Counted from the first letter of the stretch, positions 1 to 6,353 are shown. The stretch: DNA of 6,773 nt from JBCBJZ01 sp038522635 (GCA_038522635.1 JBCBJZ010000173.1:1-6773), one strand, 5' to 3'. Notes: generated from the letters alone by a model not told the origin. Translations and numbers: made by a program.

Positions 1-1
1 C

Positions 2-253
2 GCCTTCGTGTGGCTGATCGTGGTGCTATCGATCGGTGCGGTCGGGCTGTTGTTGATGATGATCCGCGAGAACGCCGTCTCACGTGTTGCGGCGCTCTTT
101 TACTTGGTGCCGGCGGTCACCGCGCTGATCGCCTGGGCCCTCTTCGATGAGACGTTGAGCCCGATCCAAGGGGTGGGCATGGCGGTGGTCACCATCGCGG
201 TCATGCTCGCAACGCGCCCGGCGGCGACACAGCCAGCGGCCGCGCAGCGGTAG
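2..253 (+). CDS. EamA/DMT-family membrane transporter, C-terminal fragment (5' end outside window)
   Basis: The open frame enters from the left edge and ends at the TAG at 251-253, leaving about 83 visible residues. They show two hydrophobic segments, one at the very start (WLIVVLSIGAVGLLLMM) and one around LVPAVTALIAWALF, then a third stretch GMAVVTIAVMLA before a short Ala/Pro/Gln tail. The pattern of a small basic stretch, then LFYLVPAVTALIAW, then an acidic FDETLSP turn and a final Gly-containing helix, is the typical end of the second EamA repeat in drug/metabolite transporter (DMT) proteins. These are inner-membrane proteins, usually with ten helices, that export amino acids or other metabolites; the substrate cannot be read from this piece. 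The GTG at 8 is not the true start, because the frame is open upstream of it and a whole EamA protein is much longer. Family assignment is from recognised sequence pattern only. Confidence 0.85.
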   Translation, partial: AFVWLIVVLSIGAVGLLLMMIRENAVSRVAALFYLVPAVTALIAWALFDETLSPIQGVGMAVVTIAVMLATRPAATQPAAAQR

Positions 254-481
254 TCCGCGCGAAGGCGCCCGATGGTTGCGCAAGGGTCCGTAACGGCAGC
301 CGCCGCGCCGTCGCTTTGCTGTCATTTCGTTTTGCCGCCCTGTTGCAATTGCGTCATGGTTCTCGCGGTGGGCCACCCGCAAACAGGCTTAACCTTTGAA
401 GTTTCAAGCGTTTGTCTGCATGGATGGAGGCCGATAGGACGTTGAGGGGCCCTAAGCCTCTCGGGGGAAGGAAGTGTAAGC
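254..481. other. Intergenic region upstream of the large disordered-protein gene
   Basis: This 228-base gap lies between the transporter stop and the GTG start of the large gene. I find no convincing coding frame. It holds a short palindrome TTGAA-GT-TTCAA (396-407), adjacent to a TTAACC at 389-394, and a small hairpin at 444-462 just before the ribosome binding site. A promoter for the large gene probably lies here, but no -35/-10 pair stands out, and no run of T after a stem marks a terminator for the transporter gene. Confidence 0.4.
444..462 (+). repeat. 7-bp hairpin immediately upstream of the ribosome binding site
   Basis: GAGGGGC (444-450) can pair with GCCTCTC (456-462), including one G-T wobble, around the 5-base loop CCTAA. 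The purine-rich Shine-Dalgarno stretch (about 463-474) follows with no gap, and the GTG start is at 482. There is no T tract, so this is not an intrinsic terminator. It could influence translation initiation or mRNA stability, but that is inference; a stem this short can occur by chance in GC-rich DNA. Confidence 0.4.
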
Positions 482-3421
482 GTGAACCCATCCCGTCCGG
501 ACGACGCCCTTGCTGCGATTCATCGCTACCTCGATGATTTGCAGCAGCGTGAGCGCGCGCGCGGTGATACGGCCGAGCGCGAGACGGTGCGCGCCGCCGA
601 TGGTGATGCCGATGGCGAGAACGCGCCCGCCGCGCAGGCCCCCGCGAAAGGGCTGGCGCCGGCTGATCCGGTCTCACCCTTGTTGGAGGCGTCGCGGGCG
701 CTCGTTGAACAGTTGGAGCGGCTGCTGACGCATGCGGCGCCGAAGCGCGCGCAGGCGGCGGCGCCGGCTGCCTCTGGTGACATAGAAGGCGCCGAGGTGG
801 CCGGTGCTGCATCGACGCCGGTGATCCCCGATGACCTGACCCGGATCCGCGCGATCTCGCCGGCGCGTCAGATGCAACTCAGCGCGCTTGGTGTTTTGAC
901 CTACGCGCAGATTGCAGCATGGCGGCGTCAAGACATCGATCGCGTCAGTGCCGCGTTGGGGCTTGAGCGGACGATCACCAAGGAGGGTTGGATCGAGCAG
1001 GCGGCGCTGTTGGCCGCGCGCGCGGACCCGCCTGCTTCCGTGGTTTCAGCGTTGGTAGCGGTGCCTGCGCCCGTGTCAGCACGGCAAGCGGCCGATGAGG
1101 CGTCGTCGTCCGACGGGCCCGAGGAAGCGCCGGAGGCGCCTAACGCACCCCTTCAATCGGCTGAACCACCGGTGACGAACCAGGCCGTGGACGCTGTGCC
1201 ACGGGCACTGCCATCGCTACCGCCGGAACCTGCGCCAGCGCCAGCGCCCTTGGAGCCGCAAGACGCGCGCGCCGAAGATGCGTTTCGCGCACCCGCCGGC
1301 GCAAACGAAGCGGCCGGGACGCTGGATGAGCGAGCCACGCCATCGCCTAACGGCAAGGCGCCAGCGGACGCCCCTACCGCCGCGGCAGAAGCGCCGCCGT
1401 CTGAAAACGCAGCGACGACCGCACCGGACGAACCCCCATCGATCGCACCGCCTGAGCCTTCTCCCTCGCAGTCCCCGTCTGCGCCACGCGCGCTATGCCC
1501 GCCGGCTCTGCAGGCTTCGGTGCCGGCTTTGCTTGCGTTACCACCCATGCGGACGCTACGCGGTGCGACCACTGTGCCGTCGCCGCTCGCGACAGAGCGA
1601 TCAGCCGTACGGCCAACCCCTGTTGCTGCGCCGGTGGCCGACGTGATCGGTCCTGCGGCACCATCTCATGCAGAGCCTCAAGCAAGTGCTGCGGCAATGC
1701 CTGCGGCACCGCGTAGGGCGATCGCCACCGCGGCGCCGAACGATGAGACGCCTGCCGCACCTGCCGCACCTGCCGCGCCGGTGCCGCCTCGCGAGCGTTA
1801 CAGCGCGGGGGTGCCTCTTGCTGTCTGTTTGACACGCCATGGTGAGGCGAGGCCCGCGTGGCGTTTGCCGCGCTCATTGCGCCCCTCCGAACCACAAGCC
1901 GAAGCGCGCTCCGAACCGGTCGCGCTTCCAGAGCCCGAATCCCCGCCCAAGCCTTCACTTGAAACGCAGGTCGCCACGCCTGCTGCGGCACCAACAGCGC
2001 AAGCGATGCATGCGTCTGCCGAACAACGGGCGTCCCAGAAGTCTCACGATCCGTCCGAGCCCCCCGAGCCCCCCGAGCCCCACGAGGCGCAGGCGAAGCA
2101 CATCTTCCCGGCCACCCGGCGCGACACGGTGTGGACCTGGCATAACGAGGGCGACCGCCCATGGTCGATGCCGCATCTGGCGCTCGGCTGGATCGCGCAC
2201 CAGCCTTGGGCGTTGGATGGGGCGTTGAATGGGGCGCCGACTGGGGCGCTGACAGGGACGGTCACGGGGGAGGTGACCGAAGCAGCGAACGGGGCGCCCG
2301 CTGGAGAGCTCAGAGAAGCGCTCACCGCATCGCCCGCGTCGCAGGCCCCCGACGACACGTCCGCCACCGCGCCTGCAAGCCTTCTCCAGACGGCCGAAGC
2401 CGCCGTTACGCCGCCATTACAGGGGCCGCCGCGCCGCGTCGGTCGTCGCCGTTCCGTGCCGGCGCTGCCTGCCGGGCCTGACGCGCTCATGCTGATCCAA
2501 GGGATCGACGTCAGGATTGAGGAAGGCTTGCGCACCAGCGGCGTGACCCGTTTCGCGCAGATCGCGACCTGGCGTGCGCTGGACGTTGCTCTGTTCAGCA
2601 AGCTGCTGCGGGTTGGCGGCGCGATCACGCGACAGGGATGGATTGAGCAAGCCGCGTTGCTACAACGTGGGAGGCTCACGGTGCATGCGCTGCGGGTCCT
2701 GCGCGGCGAGGTTACAGCGCTGGTGCCCAGCCCGGCACCGTCAGCCCCGCCTGAAATGCAAGCGCCGCATCATCAGTCGCCCAAGCCACCCCCTTTGCCG
2801 CCACCCGCGTCGGCGCCAGCGCCGGAACAACCCATCCGCCCACCGCCGATGCCGGATGTGCGCGCCCAACTCGATGGCCAACGCGATGAGCAACTGGCGG
2901 CCAGGTCAACACCCGGCAATCGCACCAGCACGTCCAGCTCCCACCCCATCAACGCGCCTGCAGCGTTTCGTATTCCGCGCGAACATGATACCCCACGACC
3001 CATGTCGGGTGATGAGGCCATCGCGCCCGACGAGGGGGCGAAACGGGGGCATCGCTTTGCAGATGATGATGCGCCGGCGTGGGTCATCACGGCCCCAGCC
3101 GCGCAACCGGCTCCGGATGCGTCCGGCGCTGACATCGTCGCGCATGCGCCCGATGCGGATGAGGTGGACATGCACGCGGATGAAGCGGAGGTGGTGATCC
3201 TGCCACGTCGCGATGCGTTGGGGGACGAAGACCTGATGGTCCCGGCGCTGGACCCGCCCTTTTCAACGCGCGCGCGCCGCCGCCGCACACGGTTTGTGCC
3301 CCGTCGGATCGACCCGCTTATGGGCGCACGCCTTGACTCAACCGCGCCGGGCATGGGTGATGAGGCGAGTGTGGTGATCGTGCGGCGCGAAGTGGCCGGC
3401 GACAGCGATGGGTTGGCTTAA
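482..3421 (+). CDS. Large disordered Pro/Ala-rich protein with two HhH-like NuoE/L21-type modules
   Basis: A 979-residue protein of unknown function. Most of it is low-complexity Pro/Ala/Glu sequence, predicted by eye to be disordered, with no signal peptide or membrane segment, so it is probably cytoplasmic. Two related 56-residue modules (residues about 122-177 and 672-727) align without gaps at 25 of 56 identities by hand count, and both end in GWIEQAALL. They resemble the helix-hairpin-helix-like module found in C-terminal extensions of alphaproteobacterial NuoE and L21. Between them lie a conserved-looking island near residues 437-467, a Trp-rich island (551-576) and a tetrapeptide tract (577-608). 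The C-terminus has a basic patch (930-942) flanked by DEAEVVILPRR (900-910) and DEASVVIVRRE (960-970). The GTG start is supported by AAGGA at 468-472 with a 9-base spacer. The long uninterrupted frame and the related modules at both ends argue for a genuine gene. DNA, RNA or protein binding are all possible; none is shown. Confidence 0.85.
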   Translation: MNPSRPDDALAAIHRYLDDLQQRERARGDTAERETVRAADGDADGENAPAAQAPAKGLAPADPVSPLLEASRALVEQLERLLTHAAPKRAQAAAPAASGDIEGAEVAGAASTPVIPDDLTRIRAISPARQMQLSALGVLTYAQIAAWRRQDIDRVSAALGLERTITKEGWIEQAALLAARADPPASVVSALVAVPAPVSARQAADEASSSDGPEEAPEAPNAPLQSAEPPVTNQAVDAVPRALPSLPPEPAPAPAPLEPQDARAEDAFRAPAGANEAAGTLDERATPSPNGKAPADAPTAAAEAPPSENAATTAPDEPPSIAPPEPSPSQSPSAPRALCPPALQASVPALLALPPMRTLRGATTVPSPLATERSAVRPTPVAAPVADVIGPAAPSHAEPQASAAAMPAAPRRAIATAAPNDETPAAPAAPAAPVPPRERYSAGVPLAVCLTRHGEARPAWRLPRSLRPSEPQAEARSEPVALPEPESPPKPSLETQVATPAAAPTAQAMHASAEQRASQKSHDPSEPPEPPEPHEAQAKHIFPATRRDTVWTWHNEGDRPWSMPHLALGWIAHQPWALDGALNGAPTGALTGTVTGEVTEAANGAPAGELREALTASPASQAPDDTSATAPASLLQTAEAAVTPPLQGPPRRVGRRRSVPALPAGPDALMLIQGIDVRIEEGLRTSGVTRFAQIATWRALDVALFSKLLRVGGAITRQGWIEQAALLQRGRLTVHALRVLRGEVTALVPSPAPSAPPEMQAPHHQSPKPPPLPPPASAPAPEQPIRPPPMPDVRAQLDGQRDEQLAARSTPGNRTSTSSSHPINAPAAFRIPREHDTPRPMSGDEAIAPDEGAKRGHRFADDDAPAWVITAPAAQPAPDASGADIVAHAPDADEVDMHADEAEVVILPRRDALGDEDLMVPALDPPFSTRARRRRTRFVPRRIDPLMGARLDSTAPGMGDEASVVIVRREVAGDSDGLA
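1751..1777 (+). repeat. Three 9-bp tandem units coding Pro-Ala-Ala
   Basis: CCTGCCGCA is present twice and then as CCTGCCGCG, in frame, giving PAAPAAPAA at residues 424-432 of the large protein. The DNA-level similarity suggests recent expansion by slippage within the disordered linker. Confidence 0.75.
2057..2083 (+). repeat. Three 9-bp tandem units coding Glu-Pro-Pro
   Basis: GAGCCCCCC occurs twice and then as GAGCCCCAC, encoding EPPEPPEPH in the disordered part of the large protein. It is a second in-frame 9-bp slippage-type repeat in the same gene. Confidence 0.75.
2210..2305 (+). repeat. Degenerate 12-bp tandem repeat coding eight tetrapeptides
   Basis: A 12-base period starts with GCGTTGGATGGG, GCGTTGAATGGG, GCGCCGACTGGG and GCGCTGACAGGG, then decays. 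It encodes ALDG, ALNG, APTG, ALTG, TVTG, EVTE, AANG and APAG (residues 577-608 of the large protein). The array follows directly after the Trp-rich island. The first four units are alike in DNA as well as protein, which points to tandem duplication and not just compositional bias. Confidence 0.75.
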
Positions 3422-3494
3422 CGGCGCCCGTTGCGACCAAGAGCTGCGTACGATCTCGAAACACAAGCCCTCGCACATTCAAACCCTCGCCGGC

Positions 3495-3866
3495 TCAAGC
3501 GATTCCCACCTGCGCCATCGCATCTTGCAACGCTGGCAGCGTGAACGGCTTCGACAGCACATGGACACTGCCAGATGCGCCGGCCTCGGCTTGCGCTTTC
3601 GCGAGCGCTTCAGCGTAGCCCGACACGAACAACACCTTAAGCTCGCCGTTGCTTGCTCTTGCCGCTTCAGCGAGTGCGCGTCCGCTCACTTCCGGCATGT
3701 CGATGTCGGTGATCAGGATATCGATCACGCGTGAAGCGTCGAGCGATTGGAGCGCCGCGGCGGCGTCTTGGAAGGACAGCACCTCGTGGTCACCGCGCTG
3801 GGCCAAGGCCTGCGCCATCACATGAAGCGTCGCTTGATCGTCGTCCACCACCATAATGCGCGCCAT
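3495..3866 (-). CDS. Single-domain response regulator (receiver only, CpdR-like)
   Basis: A 123-residue protein that is a complete CheY-type receiver and nothing else. The acidic pocket is D8-D9-D10, the expected phospho-acceptor is D54 in ITDIDMP, the switch serine is S82 in FVSGYAE, and the conserved lysine is K106 in LSKPF. There is no DNA-binding or enzymatic output domain, so it must act by protein contact. Stand-alone receivers of this size in alphaproteobacteria include CpdR, which controls ClpXP proteolysis, and DivK. The SGYAE and LSKPF motifs also resemble receivers fused to hybrid histidine kinases, so the CpdR identity is not established and I give no symbol. The ATG at 3866 is preceded by a strong GGAGG (complement of 3872-3876) with a 5-base spacer. 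The gene is convergent with the large disordered-protein gene and divergent from ftsE. No cognate kinase is in the window. Confidence 0.93.
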   Translation of the reverse strand: MARIMVVDDDQATLHVMAQALAQRGDHEVLSFQDAAAALQSLDASRVIDILITDIDMPEVSGRALAEAARASNGELKVLFVSGYAEALAKAQAEAGASGSVHVLSKPFTLPALQDAMAQVGIA

Positions 3867-4143
3867 GGTCGCCTCCGGTACGGTTGTCGGGTTGCGCGTC
3901 GCATTGCGTCGCTACAGCGTGACGGCGTCCGCAGGCTGTGGAAAGGTCTTTCTACAATTTCTGGTGGATATCTGCGGGCAACGGCGCATGCTTTCACCTG
4001 AGGCCCAAGGGGACAAATCAGCGGAAGCTCTTCTGCCAACGTGCTACATGACACTGCCACATTCATCGCTGATCCCTTGCAGCAAGCTTTGGCGGGTACG
4101 GAATTGGCCCGCGCAAGCCATAACAAGCGCGGCCGGGCCCACA

Positions 4144-4163
4144 CGCACCGGTAGCGCGGTGCG
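4144..4163 (+). repeat. Perfect 7-bp inverted repeat upstream of ftsE
   Basis: CGCACCG (4144-4150) and CGGTGCG (4157-4163) are exact inverted copies around the 6-base spacer GTAGCG. The element ends 66 bases before the ftsE start. With no T tract it is not an intrinsic terminator. It could be an operator or a 5'-UTR stem, but chance pairing in GC-rich sequence is a real alternative. Confidence 0.45.
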
Positions 4164-4213
4164 CACCTCGCGGGCGCCCTCACACGTTTCACATTTCGCT
4201 TCACACCATCGGC

Positions 4214-4220
4214 GGGAAGG
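4214..4220 (+). promoter_or_regulatory. Ribosome binding site supporting the ftsE TTG start
   Basis: GGGAAGG lies 9 bases before the TTG at 4230. It supports the rare TTG start, which also gives the expected FtsE N-terminus MIRLQNIGLRYG; no ATG or GTG fits that N-terminus. Confidence 0.65.
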
Positions 4221-4229
4221 CACAGAACG

Positions 4230-4886
4230 TTGATCAGGCTGCAAAACATCGGTTTGCGCTACGGCAACAGCGACGAGGTGCTGAGCGACATCGATTTTCA
4301 CATGCGCCCTGGTTCGTTCCACTTTCTTTCGGGCGATTCCGGCGCCGGCAAAACGTCGCTTCTGCGTTTGCTTTTCATGTCGATCCAACCCACCCGCGGG
4401 CGGATTGAGCTGTTCGGCCGCGACGTCAGCGAAGTGACGGCGGCGCAGCGCGCGCAACTGCGGCGCCGCATCGGGATCGTCTTCCAGGATTTCCGCCTGC
4501 TTGATCATCTCACCACCTGGGAAAACGTGGCCTTGCCGCTGCGCGTGATCCAGCGCCGCCCGTCCGATTACCGCGAGGACGTGACCGACCTGTTGCAGTG
4601 GGTCGGTCTTGGCGATCGCATGCATGCGTTCCCGGCAGCGCTCTCCGGCGGTGAAAAGCAGCGCGCCGCGATCGCGCGGGCGGTGATCGGTAAGCCCGAA
4701 CTGCTGCTCGCCGATGAGCCGACCGGCAACGTCGACCCGCATATGGCACGGCGTCTGCTGCGGCTCTTCATCGAATTGAATCGCCTCGGCACGTCCGTCA
4801 TGATCGCCACGCACGATCATCAGTTGATGCGCCAGTTCAAGGCGCCCCGTCTAAGGTTGGAACACGGCCATGTCCGAGTCGAGTGA
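4230..4886 (+). CDS. ftsE: Cell division ATP-binding protein FtsE
   Basis: FtsE is the cytoplasmic ATPase of the FtsEX complex, a type VII-like ABC system that does not transport but transmits ATP hydrolysis through FtsX to control peptidoglycan hydrolysis at the septum. All ABC motifs are present in the 218 residues: Walker A GDSGAGKT (35-42), Q-loop Q86 in FQDFRLL, signature LSGGE (138-142), Walker B LLLADEP (158-164) with catalytic E163, the D-loop around GNVDP, and H-loop H195 in ATHDH. FQDFRLLDHLTTWENVALPL is a characteristic FtsE stretch. The length is normal for the family. The start is TTG, inferred from the conserved MIRL beginning and the upstream GGGAAGG. Its last 17 bases overlap ftsX, indicating translational coupling. 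The product assignment is from recognised motifs and the ftsX neighbour. Confidence 0.97.
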   Translation: MIRLQNIGLRYGNSDEVLSDIDFHMRPGSFHFLSGDSGAGKTSLLRLLFMSIQPTRGRIELFGRDVSEVTAAQRAQLRRRIGIVFQDFRLLDHLTTWENVALPLRVIQRRPSDYREDVTDLLQWVGLGDRMHAFPAALSGGEKQRAAIARAVIGKPELLLADEPTGNVDPHMARRLLRLFIELNRLGTSVMIATHDHQLMRQFKAPRLRLEHGHVRVE

Positions 4887-6249
4887 CGGCAGATCGGGCC
4901 CGCGTAGCGGCCCGCCGACGCTCCCTTACCCGCGCCGTGGTGAGACCACCGGGCGACCGGAGGGCCCTTACAGCTCGGACGGGTTCGCCGACCCGCGTAC
5001 ACTTCCGCTTCCCGGACAAGCGGGTGAACATCCTCGTTCGCAAGGTCTGCCAGCGTTACAGGCGCCCGCTTACGATGCGCCGCGCGGTGCGCCAACTGCA
5101 GCACCGGGCGAGAACGTCGGGGCTCCCGGGGCTGCTGCATCAGGTGGCGCGCAGGCTGCGGGGCAAGCGACGCACGTGCCACGCTCGCCCGATGAGCTCA
5201 GCCCGCCGACCGGTGCACCGCCTCCGGCTGCGGCCGCAGCTGCCACCGGTTCCGCCGCTGCTGGCGATCGCGCTCGCGGCGGTCAACCGCGTCTCAGCAT
5301 CCCTGATGGTAACGGCGCGCCGACGAAGGCTGCCCGTCGCGTTGAGCGCACCCGCGCGCCGATCGTCCCGCCTGAAAAGGTGACCGGTCAATCGCTCACC
5401 CTCGTGATTGCGATCATGTGTTTCCTCGCCTGCCTCACAGCCGGCGCCGTTTACATGATCAACCAATCCGCTTCAGCTTGGCTGCGCGACATCGCCAGCG
5501 AGGTCAGCGTCCAGGTCGAGCCGCGCAACAACACCAACACCGCGCAGGTCATCCGCAACGTCACGAACCTGCTGCGGCGCACGCCGGGGATCGAAAGCGC
5601 GCGCATTCTGAGCGTCGATGATTCCGCGAAACTGCTGGAGCCCTGGCTTGGCCAGTCCGACATTCTCAAGACGCTTCCCGTACCCCGGATCATCGCCCTG
5701 CAACTCGATCGCAACGCGCCGCCTGATCTTGACGCGCTCCGTCAGACACTTGCCACCCGTTTCACCGCAGTCACGCTTGATGATCACCGCCATTGGCAAA
5801 AGCAGATTCGCACGGTGACGGGCTCGTTTGCGCTGGGTGGTTTCGCGATCCTGGTGCTCGTGTGCCTCGCCACCACGGCCATCATCGTCTCGGCAACCCG
5901 CAGCTCGATGGCCTCCAACCGCGAGATTGTGGAGGTGCTGCATTTCGTTGGTGCCACGGACAAATACATCGCGGGCGAGTTCGAGCGTCATTTCCTGCGG
6001 CTTGGCATCAAGGCGGGCTTGATCGGCGCGGGCTGCGCGATTGCGGTCTTCTTGGCGATCCCGCTGATCATGAATTTGCTCGGCGGCGGCAGCATCACCG
6101 CGGTGGAGCTGCAGCGTTTGGTCGGCAGCGGTACGCTCGATGTGTTCGGCTACGCCTACCTCGGCGTGGTCGTCGTGGTCATTGCAACCTTGTGCATGAT
6201 GACGTCCCGGATTGGCGTGTTCCGCATGCTCAACAGCCAGCGCAATTGA
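4870..6249 (+). CDS. ftsX: Cell division protein FtsX (long N-terminal extension)
   Basis: FtsX is the integral membrane partner of FtsE. The 459 residues show the FtsX topology: TM1 about 176-198, an extracytoplasmic loop of about 120 residues (199-318), TM2 319-342, TM3 381-404 and TM4 428-448. The loop contains LLEPWLG and the LPVPRIIAL stretch typical of alphaproteobacterial FtsX. The cytoplasmic segment after TM2 has REIVEVLHFVGA (351-362), the likely coupling region that contacts FtsE. A basic patch around 153-162 fits the inside-positive rule before TM1. The first 170 or so residues are Pro/Ala/Gly-rich and probably disordered; E. coli FtsX (about 350 residues) has a shorter cytoplasmic N-terminus. 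The ATG at 4870 lies inside the end of ftsE, so the two are co-translated. The start could in principle be further downstream, but the overlap is the usual ftsEX arrangement. Confidence 0.96.
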   Translation: MSESSDGRSGPRSGPPTLPYPRRGETTGRPEGPYSSDGFADPRTLPLPGQAGEHPRSQGLPALQAPAYDAPRGAPTAAPGENVGAPGAAASGGAQAAGQATHVPRSPDELSPPTGAPPPAAAAAATGSAAAGDRARGGQPRLSIPDGNGAPTKAARRVERTRAPIVPPEKVTGQSLTLVIAIMCFLACLTAGAVYMINQSASAWLRDIASEVSVQVEPRNNTNTAQVIRNVTNLLRRTPGIESARILSVDDSAKLLEPWLGQSDILKTLPVPRIIALQLDRNAPPDLDALRQTLATRFTAVTLDDHRHWQKQIRTVTGSFALGGFAILVLVCLATTAIIVSATRSSMASNREIVEVLHFVGATDKYIAGEFERHFLRLGIKAGLIGAGCAIAVFLAIPLIMNLLGGGSITAVELQRLVGSGTLDVFGYAYLGVVVVVIATLCMMTSRIGVFRMLNSQRN

Positions 6250-6323
6250 GGGTGGCCGGCGCCCAAGGGTCGGTGCAACACGATTAAGTGCAACATCAGC
6301 AGCGAGGCGGGATCTTGATGATC

Positions 6324-6353
6324 CGTTTCGCTATCGCGTGGAGCGGCGAAACG
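6324..6353 (+). repeat. Perfect 8-bp inverted repeat (hairpin) downstream of ftsX
   Basis: CGTTTCGC (6324-6331) and GCGAAACG (6346-6353) are exact inverted copies separated by 14 bases. Inside the loop, CGC (6335-6337) and GCG (6343-6345) can add three more pairs. The stem lies 75 bases after the ftsX stop and is followed by CTCACAG instead of a T run. It may be a weak or Rho-assisted terminator, an RNA-stabilising 3' stem, or a binding site; the sequence does not decide. Confidence 0.55.

Larger units (their letters stand above)
3867..4229. other. Divergent intergenic region between the response regulator and ftsE
   Basis: This 363-base region should carry promoters for both the leftward response-regulator gene and rightward ftsE, whose start codons face away from it. 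Frames open across it give no recognisable protein on either strand. Visible small structures are the 12-base palindrome GAAAGGTCTTTC (3941-3952), a direct repeat of GCGTCGC (3896-3902 and 3906-3912), a 7-bp hairpin (4144-4163), and three TCACA words at 4180, 4189 and 4201. No -35/-10 pair is clear enough to call. In many Rhizobiales I recall a MJ0042-type zinc-finger gene beside ftsE; its Cys-x-x-Cys pattern is not seen here. Confidence 0.5.

Noticed and set aside
389..407. Possible CtrA-type site (TTAACC followed by a palindrome)
   Set aside because: The second TTAA half at the required 7-base spacing is absent, so the canonical TTAA-N7-TTAA pattern is not met.
1374..2162. A 262-codon open frame on the - strand inside the large gene
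   Set aside because: It lies fully antisense to the disordered-protein gene; GC-rich DNA coding Pro/Ala-rich protein commonly leaves the opposite strand open. Its translation is Arg/Ala-rich with no recognisable motif.
3422..3494. Bidirectional terminator between the convergent large gene and response regulator
   Set aside because: The 73-base gap shows no strong stem followed by T on either strand, so no terminator is called.
3856..4233. A 125-codon + strand frame across the response regulator/ftsE gap
   Set aside because: It begins inside the antisense response-regulator gene, and the translation has no recognisable domain and no consistent composition. It is better read as non-coding.
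4044..4820. A 258-codon open frame on the - strand over ftsE
   Set aside because: It is antisense to ftsE, whose ABC motifs are unmistakable, and its translation shows no family features.
4883..5383. An alternative + frame of 166 codons over the FtsX N-terminus, suggesting a frameshift
   Set aside because: The FtsX frame is continuous from the ftsE overlap to TM1 with plausible Pro/Ala-rich composition. The alternative is Arg-rich and leads to no domain.
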